Positions 35,866 to 43,637 are shown, counted from the first letter of the stretch. The stretch: DNA of 64,000 bases from an uncultured Aquimarina sp. (GCA_947496705.1 CANMDW010000002.1:1-64000), one strand, 5' to 3'. The notes: generated by a model not told the origin, from the sequence alone. Translations and numbers: made by a program.

Positions 35866-36248
35866 ACTTCCTAGTTTTTTATTTTGAACCGAAGTGATCT
35901 AATTTTATAAAATATTTCCACACCTTTATTCTATAAATCTTTCATCTATTCTTTCTACAAAGCAGTCTTTATACTACCATAATTCCAAATAATTTGTGTC
36001 ATTTAGATATCTTAAGATATTCCCAACGGGCGGGGGATCTCTGTCTTAAATCAGGTCTAAGACATAATTGGTGTAAAGAGCGATTATATTATGCTTAATG
36101 AACCGTTGTATAGGAGACCCGTACGTACAGTAGTCATGCTTACGTTTCATTTTAGCAGATACAGGTGAGACCTGCCTGCCGTAAGCATTCAGGCAGGGGC
36201 GAACTCCGCTCACTTATGGGCGGAGCCGTCTACTCGATTATAATGCTT

Positions 36249-37280
36249 TTATCTTTTTAGTATAGTATCTAACAGGCTTTCTTTAGTAGTACCAAGTGCC
36301 TTTTGTTTATCAACAGATAATATATTTTCTTGAATTTCTTCAAAAAGGCCTACAGGATTATTGACTGTTATCGTACCACTTAGATCTAATTTATAAGTTG
36401 AATATTTTAAAGGTGATTTTTTTCCTCCAAAAGATAAAACCAAATCCATTTTAAGGTTATGATTATCCTCTAGATCATCGAAATCAAAAATCAAACGTTG
36501 AGAATTTCTATCAGGAGCTCCAAAATGTAAAATTTGAGTCAAATCTTTATGAACATACATATGTCTGTCCATTGTATAATATTTTGATAAATTTGGATCT
36601 TGACTACCTGCAAATACTGCTTGACTACACATTAATCTATATGTCAGATCATATTCATTCTCTAATTCAGAAAAATTGAACATCATTATGGTTAAATCTA
36701 AAAATCTGAGTCCGTTTTGAAGAACTCCATACTTATCCAAGTTAATATAACCTTCTATATTAGGATAAGAGATTTTTTTAAAAAGTGCTTCTATAAGATA
36801 ATGAGGAGCGGGTTTTGTTTGTCCGTCCAATCTTGCCCAGTAAGTGTTTTTATATTGATGTGGACTATAATTACTTTTTTGAACCTCAAATATGTAAAGA
36901 AAACTTCCCTGTTCCTCAATAACTTCTAGGTTTATATTGATTGGTAAAGGTGTTATAGAATCAGAAATTTTACTTATCAATGTGTCTTTATCCTTTAACA
37001 TTGTTACAGGAGAGAGATTGCCTTGAAATATAATTTTATCATTATCCTTTTGCCCAAGTGGAGCTCCCCAAATTAATATTCCACCATTTGAGTTAAGAAA
37101 AGCACATATTCCTCTAATGACCCCTTCCAAATTTTTATTAAAATTTCCAAAACTGTTGTGAAAAGCCTTGAACTCTATTTTGTCAGATTCTTCTTTCTCT
37201 TCAATAAAAAAGTCAACAATATCCTGATATTCCAGGTTGTTAAGGTCTTTTCCAAAATATTGATGCGAATAGTTAATCAT
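36249..37280 (-). CDS. Schlafen/AlbA_2-domain protein
   Basis: 343 aa. The N-terminal AlbA_2 (divergent AAA-4/Schlafen core) domain covers about 25-175: ESDKIEFKAFH (the E-x-K-x-x nuclease/NTP-site signature region), GICAFLNSNGGILIWG, then YWARLDGQTKPAPHYLIEALF. The C-terminal half (about 180-343) is a beta-rich domain I do not recognise. Schlafen-core proteins in bacteria occur as regulators and in anti-phage systems, so a defence role is possible but unproven. The TAA stop lies 11 bp after the intron relic end. Two perfect palindromes precede the ATG (37280). Confidence 0.82.
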   Translation of the reverse strand: MINYSHQYFGKDLNNLEYQDIVDFFIEEKEESDKIEFKAFHNSFGNFNKNLEGVIRGICAFLNSNGGILIWGAPLGQKDNDKIIFQGNLSPVTMLKDKDTLISKISDSITPLPININLEVIEEQGSFLYIFEVQKSNYSPHQYKNTYWARLDGQTKPAPHYLIEALFKKISYPNIEGYINLDKYGVLQNGLRFLDLTIMMFNFSELENEYDLTYRLMCSQAVFAGSQDPNLSKYYTMDRHMYVHKDLTQILHFGAPDRNSQRLIFDFDDLEDNHNLKMDLVLSFGGKKSPLKYSTYKLDLSGTITVNNPVGLFEEIQENILSVDKQKALGTTKESLLDTILKR

Positions 37281-37286
37281 AATGCA

Positions 37287-37317
37287 TTATAACAATGTTA
37301 TAATAGCAATTGCTATT
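37287..37317. promoter_or_regulatory. Two abutting perfect palindromes before the Schlafen gene
   Basis: TTATAACAATGTTATAA (37287-37303; perfect arms around a 3-nt centre) and AATAGCAATTGCTATT (37302-37317; perfect) overlap by two bases and begin 7 bp before the start codon. They are candidate operator sites or leader hairpins for the minus-strand Schlafen gene. Confidence 0.55.
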
Positions 37318-37710
37318 ATATTCCCTGTATTTATTACAAATCTAGGGGATTTTTACTTGCTCACCATCTTGCAGACAATCTACCTATTCCTTCGATATAT
37401 GTTTTATCGCCTGGTGCTGTTAACGTATCCCAACAAAGTTCAATTACTGTACGCATTTATAAATATACAACAAGAATACACAAAATCCTGCTGCACCCAT
37501 TGTGGAAATCTGCAAGTACGGAGATTTTTTCACTTTTCTATATGAAAACACCTGGGTATACAATATCATATTTCCTCTGGTCAGGCTTGCCTTTTTTATG
37601 ATAAAGTAGTGATAATTGCCACTTTACTTTTTAGCATCACCACCCTTTTGGCATAATTTATGTCGAGGTATTTTATACAAGCGAATATTAATTTTTTAAA
37701 ATCTAAAATC
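37318..37710. other. Intergenic region before the orphan gene with a weak -24-like box
   Basis: No gene seen. TTGGCATAATTTATGT at 37651-37666 has the TTGGCA of a sigma-54 -24 element but only ATGT at the -12 position; weak support. Confidence 0.3.
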
Positions 37711-38412
37711 ATGTCAAAAGAAAATTACGAACAAAAGCTTGCAGTATTTACTGCGATGCCAGCCAGTGAGGCAAAAGAACCCAACATGCCGGTCGATACG
37801 GCCGTGCAGGAAGCCCACAACCTGTTTGCATGGGCAACAGATGATAAAGAGATGCTTATCAACCATTCGGCACTCGACTGGGAGTTTGCCCAGGACCTGC
37901 CTATACGTGCCGGGGCATTAAGCTATGCACAATCCTTATGGGTGCGTGAGCGCTATGGCCAGGAAGAGGCCAATATCGCCTGGAAAGAACAGTCGGTTGC
38001 AGCATATAAGCTGCGCGATGACCTGCTCGACGATTTCAGGTATGCCTATAGAAAACGTGCTGATCTGTTGAGCCGTGTACGCGAGATTTCAGGGGGTCGT
38101 GGCGGTGCCGATATGATCCAGGATTTGAGTGATCTAAATGTACTGGGCAAAGGCAATACCGAATTGTTGATAGCTGCCAAATTTAACCTCGCCAAACTGG
38201 ATAAGGCCGCCAACTGGTCTTCCCGTCTTAGAGAAGTGTTGGCCAAAGCCAATGGCGCGACCAAAGAAAACACGCTGGTCAAGCAAATACGCGATAAAGC
38301 CTTTACACATGCCAAGGAAACGGTAGATGAGATACGCGATGCGGGTAAATATGTATTTAAAGACAATCCCGAACGATATCAGGGATATATTAGCACCTAT
38401 CGAAAAAAGTAA
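37711..38412 (+). CDS. Orphan 233-aa helical protein next to a GC-rich 21-bp satellite
   Basis: From the ATG at 37711 the product is 233 aa, highly charged, Ala-rich and predicted almost entirely helical. It has no signal peptide or membrane segment (DTAVQEAHNLFAWATDDKE; WVRERYGQEEANIAWKEQ; LRDDLLDDFRYAYRKRADLL; ETVDEIRDAGKYVFKDNPER). An upstream in-frame ATG at 37660 would overlap a possible promoter. I recognise no family. The gene is visibly richer in G+C than its neighbours and its codon use differs, suggesting transfer. The stop is followed after 18 bp by a 20-unit GC-rich repeat array; a functional link (binding array for this protein) is a hypothesis. Confidence 0.8.
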   Translation: MSKENYEQKLAVFTAMPASEAKEPNMPVDTAVQEAHNLFAWATDDKEMLINHSALDWEFAQDLPIRAGALSYAQSLWVRERYGQEEANIAWKEQSVAAYKLRDDLLDDFRYAYRKRADLLSRVREISGGRGGADMIQDLSDLNVLGKGNTELLIAAKFNLAKLDKAANWSSRLREVLAKANGATKENTLVKQIRDKAFTHAKETVDEIRDAGKYVFKDNPERYQGYISTYRKK

Positions 38413-38430
38413 AACCCTTGCTATTACTAG

Positions 38431-38890
38431 CCCCCGCGGGTATCCCAGGCTCCCCCGCGGGTATCCCACCCTCCCCCGCGAGTATACGGGCCTCCCCCGC
38501 GCTATACAGATACGCCCCCGCAGGTATCCCGGGCTCCCCCGCGCTATGATTTTGTTCCCCCGCGGGTATAAGGATCTCCCCCGCACTATACAGATACGCC
38601 CCCGCAGGTATCTCGGGCTCCCCCGCGAGTATACGAGCCTCCCCCGCACTATGATTTGGTTTCCCCGCAGGTATCCCGGCTTCCCCCGCGCTATGATTTG
38701 TTTCCCCCGCGGGTATAAGGATCTCCCCCGCACTATACAGATGCGCCCCTGCGGGTATCCCGGGCTCCCCCGTGGGTATACGGCCCTCCCCCGCACTATG
38801 ATTTGGTTTCCCCGCAGGTATACGGGCCTTCCCCGCAGCGGGGGAAGGTATTTTCGATGCGGGGACTTGGTTTTCTAATACGGGGATCGT
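38431..38890. repeat. GC-rich 21-bp minisatellite, 20 phased units with a 147-bp higher-order period and inverted tail
   Basis: Units start every 21 bp without slippage from 38431 to 38830, each beginning CCCCCGC (or TCCCCGC) and containing TAT. Four types alternate: A (GGTATCCCGGGCT tails, variant A' with GGTATACGGGCCT), B (CTATGATTTG tails), C (GGTATAAGGATCT) and D (CTATACAGATACG). Units 5-11 and 12-18 both read A-B-C-D-A-A'-B, a 147-bp higher-order repeat. At 38827-38848 a hairpin CCTTCCCC/GGGGAAGG reverses polarity, and inverted units continue at GGGG 38861 and 38882. Period 21 equals two DNA turns. Both strands are open because 21 is a multiple of 3, but no start or composition supports coding. 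Confidence 0.92.
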
Positions 38891-39276
38891 CGGTCAACCT
38901 GCCAAAGGTAGGCCAGGCAGACAGGGATGAGTGTTTTTAAACCCAAAAACTCAATTTAAAAGATGTGTACACACGGTAGCCCAAAAGGAAGGAGGGAAGG
39001 TTTGAGATACCCAAAGTTTAAACTCATATATGCCGTTTGCTATAAAATGAACCTTGCAACGGTACTTGCAAACCTTACCCTGCCTGCAGCAGGTAGACAA
39101 CCCCTTTTTCTTCCGACTCCTATGTCATCGGAATTCATTTCTACCCTGCCTTTAGCTATAAGGGAGAGCTGTTACTTAGATACTTTAGAATTGTTTGCTA
39201 AAAAGATATGGTTAATCGGTAGCTGACTTACAAGGCAGGCTTGCATCGGGCTAGTGTATGAAGCAGATAGGATATC
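38891..39276. other. Non-coding stretch with CCTGCC palindromes
   Basis: No convincing gene. Two copies of the dispersed CCTGCC-type palindromic repeat lie at about 38897-38922 and 39076-39099. Confidence 0.4.
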
Positions 39277-39310
39277 AAAAAAAAGCGAGATGATTTCACC
39301 TCGCTTTTTC
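39277..39310 (-). terminator. Terminator hairpin of the small minus-strand gene
   Basis: On the minus strand AAAAAGCGAG pairs with CTCGC and the following T8 (loop about 10 nt). The run of eight T follows the minus-strand stem, so it acts best in that direction, 49 bp after the small gene's stop. Confidence 0.75.
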
Positions 39311-39358
39311 AATTTTATCCCGCAATCACCTGGATTGCTTTCCCCGTATCCCTAATTA

Positions 39359-39457
39359 TTATCTGTGTATTGCATAACTACAAGATGCAGGAAGCTCTTT
39401 TAAAAAGTTAATAAAGGGTTTAAAATCTAATCCAAATGTAATGTAAAAAGTTTTCAT
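39359..39457 (-). CDS. 32-aa peptide gene in a complete sigma-54-type transcription unit
   Basis: ATG at 39457, TAA at 39361-39359: a 32-residue peptide beginning MKTFYITFGLDFKPFINFLK and ending AIHR, amphipathic and rich in Phe. The gene is too short to judge by coding statistics. It is framed by a near-consensus sigma-54 promoter (39519-39502), a leader of about 35 nt, and a rho-independent terminator with T8 (39277-39310). The transcript would be about 215 nt, so it could equally be a small regulatory RNA with a fortuitous frame. No homologue recognised. Confidence 0.5.
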   Translation of the reverse strand: MKTFYITFGLDFKPFINFLKELPASCSYAIHR

Positions 39458-39501
39458 GCGTTATGGTTTTAAATTGTTTGTAATCTTGTTTGAGATACTA
39501 T

Positions 39502-39519
39502 AAACAATTGCCGTGCCAA
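39502..39519 (-). promoter_or_regulatory. Sigma-54 (RpoN) promoter
   Basis: TTGGCACGGCAATTGTTT on the minus strand matches YTGGCACG-N4-TTGCW except for TTGT in place of TTGC, with the correct 10-nt gap between the GG and the GT dinucleotide that replaces GC. The predicted start is near 39492, about 35 nt before the small ORF. Confidence 0.65.
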
Positions 39520-40011
39520 AAATTAAATCCCTTTGTAAAGTCTTGATATTGCTGTGATTGGAGTAGGGGGTGGTTGTAAGGGGTGAACCGCTAGTATAAG
39601 ACCGATCAGACACTAATTATATAAAGTGGCGGGCAGGTTTAGACGAAGACTTTAGTTTGACCCTTGTGTCCCCTCCCAGCCTCCCCAAAGGGGAGGAGTA
39701 GGATACTTTTTTAGTTATCTTCCTTGGGAGGGCTTTTTGTCCAGGGAAAAGTCCTTTCCCCTGCCTAGCCGGCAGGCAGGGGGGAATTACTATCCCCTTG
39801 AGGACGACACAACATCGTTGTGGGCGAGCTGTAGACAGGGCAGAGGTGTTTTGACACCTTTTAATATTTGTGAGGATACCGTAGCTGCCGATCCAGGAAG
39901 GCCCTACAGGTGTAGCACACAGTTTTAAATTATATGGTAGTATGTATAAAGAACCGGGACTCTATCGGGACGGTCTGGGTTGGATAGCTTGATGGCTCTG
40001 CCTCCTTTAGC
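39520..40011. other. Non-coding stretch with GC palindromes
   Basis: No gene supported. CTCCCC/GGGGAG near 39675-39695 and a CCTGCCTAGCC/GGCAGGCAGG palindrome at 39760-39780 are visible; an enhancer site for the sigma-54 promoter could lie here but none was identified. Confidence 0.4.
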
Positions 40012-40785
40012 TTATTTTCTAAAAATATCAGCTTCTACAATTTCTGTTAATGTGGTATTGATCTCGTAATACATTTTAAAATCACCATCAATTCTATCAC
40101 TATCTGTTATTTCCGGAAAGCGGCTATATGAAGATCCTTTTGCAGGAGGCCAGGCAGCGGTATTGGCCAGAATAGCAAGATTTCTGTCTTTGATCCCTAT
40201 TTCCTGTATATTAAAACCATTGGTTTTACCATCATTTTTTTTGGCAATGATATAAGTTGCTTTTTGGATCTTACCCGTATCAGGATTTAATCTGGCCAGG
40301 ATAGCTACTTTTGGCCCGCCACCGGTTCCAAAATTTTTCTGGTAGACATTTGAGAAAGCTCCGTCTTCTACCTGATGAGTAGTGATATATGTATCATTAT
40401 TACTTCCTCCTACAACTGTAAAAACCACCCAAGGAGTATCATTGCTGTCAATTAAAATCATCTTTGCCCTGCCATCGACTTCAGATTTTTCATGTTCTAT
40501 ATACCAAATCGTTTCACCAGACGCATTTTTCTTTCGGATAAAAGGATCCTGATTGATCGAAGAAACCTGATTAAATCCCACTTCATAAATTTCTCCTTTT
40601 GAATTTTTAGCTGTAGTTGCAGTGGTGAATTCAATGTTTTCTATGTTAGGGTTTTGAGGGGCTCCGCCTCCGGTATTAGTATCGTCTTCTGATGAACAGT
40701 TTTGTGTTACAATCATAAGAACACCTATAAAAACAGCGCTCTTAAGACGCTTGATATAGTGATTACAGTCTGTATTTAAAGCCAT
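40012..40785 (-). CDS. Lipoprotein of unknown function, downstream of GH97
   Basis: 257 aa. A basic N-terminus, hydrophobic stretch (AVFIGVLMIV) and Cys about 30 in TQNCSSEDD indicate a lipoprotein with an acidic surface-export signal. The remainder is beta-rich (EIYEVGFNQVSSINQDPFIRKKNASGETIWYIE; WVVFTVVGGSNND; GGGPKVAILARLNPDTGKIQKATYI). These segments look like beta-propeller blades of the SBBP/PQQ type, but no family is certain. It starts 46 bp behind the GH97 gene on the same strand and may be co-transcribed. Confidence 0.75.
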   Translation of the reverse strand: MALNTDCNHYIKRLKSAVFIGVLMIVTQNCSSEDDTNTGGGAPQNPNIENIEFTTATTAKNSKGEIYEVGFNQVSSINQDPFIRKKNASGETIWYIEHEKSEVDGRAKMILIDSNDTPWVVFTVVGGSNNDTYITTHQVEDGAFSNVYQKNFGTGGGPKVAILARLNPDTGKIQKATYIIAKKNDGKTNGFNIQEIGIKDRNLAILANTAAWPPAKGSSYSRFPEITDSDRIDGDFKMYYEINTTLTEIVEADIFRK

Positions 40786-40831
40786 AACTTCATTAGTAGA
40801 TTTGTATCTGTCTAACGAAATGATTCGGATA

Positions 40832-42916
40832 TTATTTTTTTGGTTTCACACTTATCGCCAAACCACCTCCCGGTGCCAGGGTAAAAGTTTCTTTTGATGC
40901 TTTATTCACTACTTTGGTTTCGATATCTATAGCCGTTGGATTATCGTTCCAATGAGCATTTTTTCCATCTTTATAGATGATGGCTTCATATGCTGTATCC
41001 TTTTCCAGAAAGTCGAAATGTATAGTAATTTCCCTCTGGTTTTCATCGGTTATGCTGCCAATAAACCAATTTTTGGTATCCCGTTCTTCCCGGGCAATGG
41101 TTACAAAATCTCCAATTTCCCCATTCAGCACTTTGGTTTGTTTCCAATCTACCCCCACATCTCTTATAAATTGAAAAGCAGGCTGATCTTCATAGTGTTC
41201 TGGCAGGTCACAAGCCATCTGGATCGGACTATATATCACTACATATAGCCCCAACTGATGGGCTAGGGTAGTGTTAACTTGATTCTCGGCTTTGTAAGGT
41301 TTTAACTTTATATTAAAAGCCCCCGGAGTGAAATCAATGGGTCCGGCCAGCATTCTGGTAAATGCCACGGTAGGAAGATGGTCAGGAGGATTCCCTCCAT
41401 CGGGAGACCAGGCGTTAAATTCCTGTCCGCGCAGTCCTTCACGTGAGATGGCATTGGGATAGGTACGACGAACCCCAGTAGCTTTTATAGGTTCATGAGC
41501 ATTGATAGCAACCTTATGTTTTGCTGCAGTTTCCAAAGCACGGCGATAATGATTTACCATCCATTGCCCGTGGTGATATTCTCCTTTTGGAATAATTTTA
41601 CCAACATATCCTGTTTTTACAGACCTGATATCCAGTTTATTCATTAATGCATAGGCAGTATCCATCTGTTTATCATAGGTTCTTGGTGCCGATGAGGTTT
41701 CATGGTGCATAATGATCTGAACCCCCTTATCCTTTGCATATTGAGTAACTTCCTGAAGATTATAATCGGGATACGGGGTTACAAAATCAAAAACACCTTC
41801 CCGATCTTCAAAACCAATCCAATGTTCCCATCCTGTATTCCATCCTTCAACCAGAACTCCGCCGATGTTATTCTTAGCGGCAAAATCAATATACTTTTTT
41901 GTGTTTTCTGTAGTAGCACCATGTTTACCGCTCTTTACATCCCAGCTGGATTTGCCCAGATGCATTTCCCACCAGATCCCTACATATTTCATAGGGGTAA
42001 ACCAATCTACATCTCCCAACTTATTGGGTTCGTTGAGGTTAACAATAAGGTTAGATGTGATTAAACCTACAGCATCTTCACTAATCTGGATCGTTCTCCA
42101 TGGTGTTTTAAAAGGAGCTTTTTGTTTTACTTTATACTTAGAACGATCAGAACCCACCAGTTCGCTGGTCATCATCAGGTTTTCTTTATCTATTTTTAAG
42201 GTCATTCCCGAATAATCTGTAAGATTGGCTTCATGAAAACTGAGATGCAACCCTTCGGCTGTTCTCATGGTAACCGGGGTATTCACTGCATTTTCCGGGA
42301 TATAGGTTTGTGCCAGCGCTTTATGTCCTCTTTTTGATAAAGCATCAATTTCAGTAAAGTTAGACTCGGTATACAAATGTTCATAGATATCCCAATCACC
42401 CGGAATCCACCAGGTTTTATGATCTGCAGTAAGATTAAACTGTGTATTTTCATCGAGAATAATAACATCATCAAGACCTTCCTGTTCCGGAAACTCATAT
42501 CTGAAAGCTACTCCATCATCATAAGCTCTGAAATATAGGGTAAGCAATCGGTTGGGGGCTTTTTCTTCCTGTAGGTGTACAATCGTTTCGTTATAATGGT
42601 TTTTGACCGTTCGCTGCTCTCCCCATGGCATTTCCCAGGTTTCATTATAATTTTTGGAAGAAGAAGTAAGGATTTTAAAACCTTTTTGAAGAGGGATCTG
42701 GTCTTTTACTGTAAACCCGAAAGTAGAAGTATCAATAACTTTGGTGTTCTTATGCTTTACAAGATAATATGGAGATCCATCTTTTAGCATAGAAAAATCG
42801 ATAACTATATTATTTGAAGGAGCGGTAATAGTAGTATAAAAAATGTCCTTTTGCTCTTCACAACTTATTAAAAAAATGGTGACTAACAATAATCCGATAT
42901 TCTTAAGATGATTCAT
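40832..42916 (-). CDS. Glycoside hydrolase family 97, SusB-like alpha-glucosidase lipoprotein
   Basis: 694 aa. Lipobox LISC (Cys about 19). N-terminal beta-supersandwich (about 25-290), (beta/alpha)8 barrel (about 300-600) and a C-terminal beta domain, the GH97 arrangement. Barrel landmarks: KYVGIWWEMHLGKSSW, VLVEGWNTGWEHW, IIMHHETSSAPRTYD, and AINAHEPIKATGVRRTYPN. The Glu of NAHEP and the Gly of VKTGYVG match the inverting SusB subgroup rather than retaining members, which have Asp at the latter place (inference from known family alignments). Likely releases glucose from alpha-glucans at the cell surface or in the periplasm. No SusC/SusD pair is adjacent. Confidence 0.93.
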   Translation of the reverse strand: MNHLKNIGLLLVTIFLISCEEQKDIFYTTITAPSNNIVIDFSMLKDGSPYYLVKHKNTKVIDTSTFGFTVKDQIPLQKGFKILTSSSKNYNETWEMPWGEQRTVKNHYNETIVHLQEEKAPNRLLTLYFRAYDDGVAFRYEFPEQEGLDDVIILDENTQFNLTADHKTWWIPGDWDIYEHLYTESNFTEIDALSKRGHKALAQTYIPENAVNTPVTMRTAEGLHLSFHEANLTDYSGMTLKIDKENLMMTSELVGSDRSKYKVKQKAPFKTPWRTIQISEDAVGLITSNLIVNLNEPNKLGDVDWFTPMKYVGIWWEMHLGKSSWDVKSGKHGATTENTKKYIDFAAKNNIGGVLVEGWNTGWEHWIGFEDREGVFDFVTPYPDYNLQEVTQYAKDKGVQIIMHHETSSAPRTYDKQMDTAYALMNKLDIRSVKTGYVGKIIPKGEYHHGQWMVNHYRRALETAAKHKVAINAHEPIKATGVRRTYPNAISREGLRGQEFNAWSPDGGNPPDHLPTVAFTRMLAGPIDFTPGAFNIKLKPYKAENQVNTTLAHQLGLYVVIYSPIQMACDLPEHYEDQPAFQFIRDVGVDWKQTKVLNGEIGDFVTIAREERDTKNWFIGSITDENQREITIHFDFLEKDTAYEAIIYKDGKNAHWNDNPTAIDIETKVVNKASKETFTLAPGGGLAISVKPKK

Positions 42917-42955
42917 AGTAAGGTGGTTTATGATCTGAAAAAGTATTTTGTAGAA

Positions 42956-43336
42956 TTATTTTACTGCAATCACCGATATTTCTACATTTACAAATTTTGG
43001 TAATGCCGCTACGGCTACAGTTTCTCTTGCCGGAGCAGTATCTTCATTGAAATAATTTCCATAGATTTCATTTACCTGGGCAAAATTGTTCATATCGCTT
43101 AAGAAAATAGTGGTCTTAATCACATTCTCGAAAGTCATATCTACTTCTTCGAGAATTACTTTTAAGTTTTGCATCACTTGCTCTGTTTCTGTTTTAATAT
43201 CATCTAAAACCAATGCACCGGTTTTGGGATTTATCGCAACCTGCCCAGAGGTATACAAAGTATTTCCTGTTAAAACAGCTTGATTATAAGGCCCGATAGG
43301 AGCAGGAGCTTTTGCTGTGGTTATGATTTTTTTCAT
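42956..43336 (-). CDS. ridA: RidA family enamine/imine deaminase
   Basis: 126 aa, the usual RidA length. It hydrolyses reactive enamine/imine intermediates such as 2-aminoacrylate made by PLP enzymes. Motifs: APIGPYNQAVLTGNTLYTSGQV at the N-terminus, and APARETVAVAALPKFVNVEISVIAVK at the C-terminus with the substrate-binding Arg in PARETV and the Glu in VEI. The start is the ATG at 43336. The frame stays open further upstream only because it runs into a stop-free heptanucleotide satellite. It lies 40 bp before the GH97 gene on the same strand. Confidence 0.93.
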   Translation of the reverse strand: MKKIITTAKAPAPIGPYNQAVLTGNTLYTSGQVAINPKTGALVLDDIKTETEQVMQNLKVILEEVDMTFENVIKTTIFLSDMNNFAQVNEIYGNYFNEDTAPARETVAVAALPKFVNVEISVIAVK

Positions 43337-43373
43337 GTGAAATAGATTATTATTTATTTTTGTTTTAAACTTT

Positions 43374-43636
43374 CGACTTCGGTCTCCCGTCTTCCAACAC
43401 CCGACATCCGACTTCGGTCTTCCGACACCCGACATCCAACTTCGGTCTTCCGACACCCGACACCCGACTTCCAACTTTCGACTTTCGACACCCGACATCT
43501 AACTTCGGTCTTCCAACACCCGACATCCAATTTTCGGCTTTCGACTTTCGACTTCCGACACCCGACATCTAACTTCGGTCTTCCAACACCCGACTTCCAA
43601 CTTTCGGCTTTCGACTTCCGACTTCCGACACCCAAC
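43374..43636. repeat. Degenerate heptanucleotide satellite (CGACTTC)n, about 37 units
   Basis: Successive 7-mers such as CGACTTC, GGTCTTC, CGACACC, CGACATC, CAACTTT and CGGCTTT fill the whole ridA-lptD gap. The block CGACTTC-GGTCTTC-CGACACC-CGACATC recurs, showing block duplication. The array reaches within 2 bp of the lptD stop and contains no stop codons in several frames, creating false ORFs. Confidence 0.9.
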
Positions 43637-43637
43637 T

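Larger units (their letters stand above)
34977..36238 (+). mobile_element. Group II intron relic, copy B, carrying two genes instead of a reverse transcriptase
   Basis: The 5' end GTGTGCC fits the GUGYG consensus. Domain I-III-like features follow: AAAGGGTGAGAGTCCC (about 35021) and GGTGTGAGAAGTTAGGGGTG (about 35143). The 3' part (from about 35953) is collinear with copy A and contains a domain V-like hairpin at 36100-36134 (lower strands ACCGTTGTA and TACAGTAGT, apical GGAGACCCGTACG), a domain VI-like hairpin (CTCCGC/GCGGAG) and the end CTACTCGAT. Where the intron-encoded protein would sit (domain IV) there are a minus-strand small gene and a plus-strand XRE gene with paired operators. One mismatch in the domain V helix suggests splicing is weak or lost. 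Confidence 0.55.

Noticed and set aside
22628..36238. Composite transposon bounded by the two intron relics
   Set aside because: The copies are direct and 13 kb apart, but core-like genes lie between them and there is no transposase or target duplication.
37282..37545. 87-aa hydrophobic plus-strand frame
   Set aside because: Begins in the palindromes before the divergent Schlafen gene and has the composition of translated AT-rich DNA.
38134..38796. 220-aa minus-strand frame through the same satellite
   Set aside because: Same artefact of the stop-free 21-bp period; it overlaps the better supported 37711 gene antisense.
38431..38850. CRISPR array
   Set aside because: Repeats are contiguous 21-mers with no unique spacers, and no cas genes are nearby.
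38327..38878. 183-aa plus-strand frame full of PRGYPGLPR-type repeats
   Set aside because: The 21-bp unit is a multiple of 3 and free of stops, so frames stay open on both strands; the frame also starts inside the 37711 gene in another phase.
38963..39226. 87-aa frame between the satellite and the small sigma-54 unit
   Set aside because: Spans a dispersed CCTGCC palindrome, with no recognisable domain or start context.
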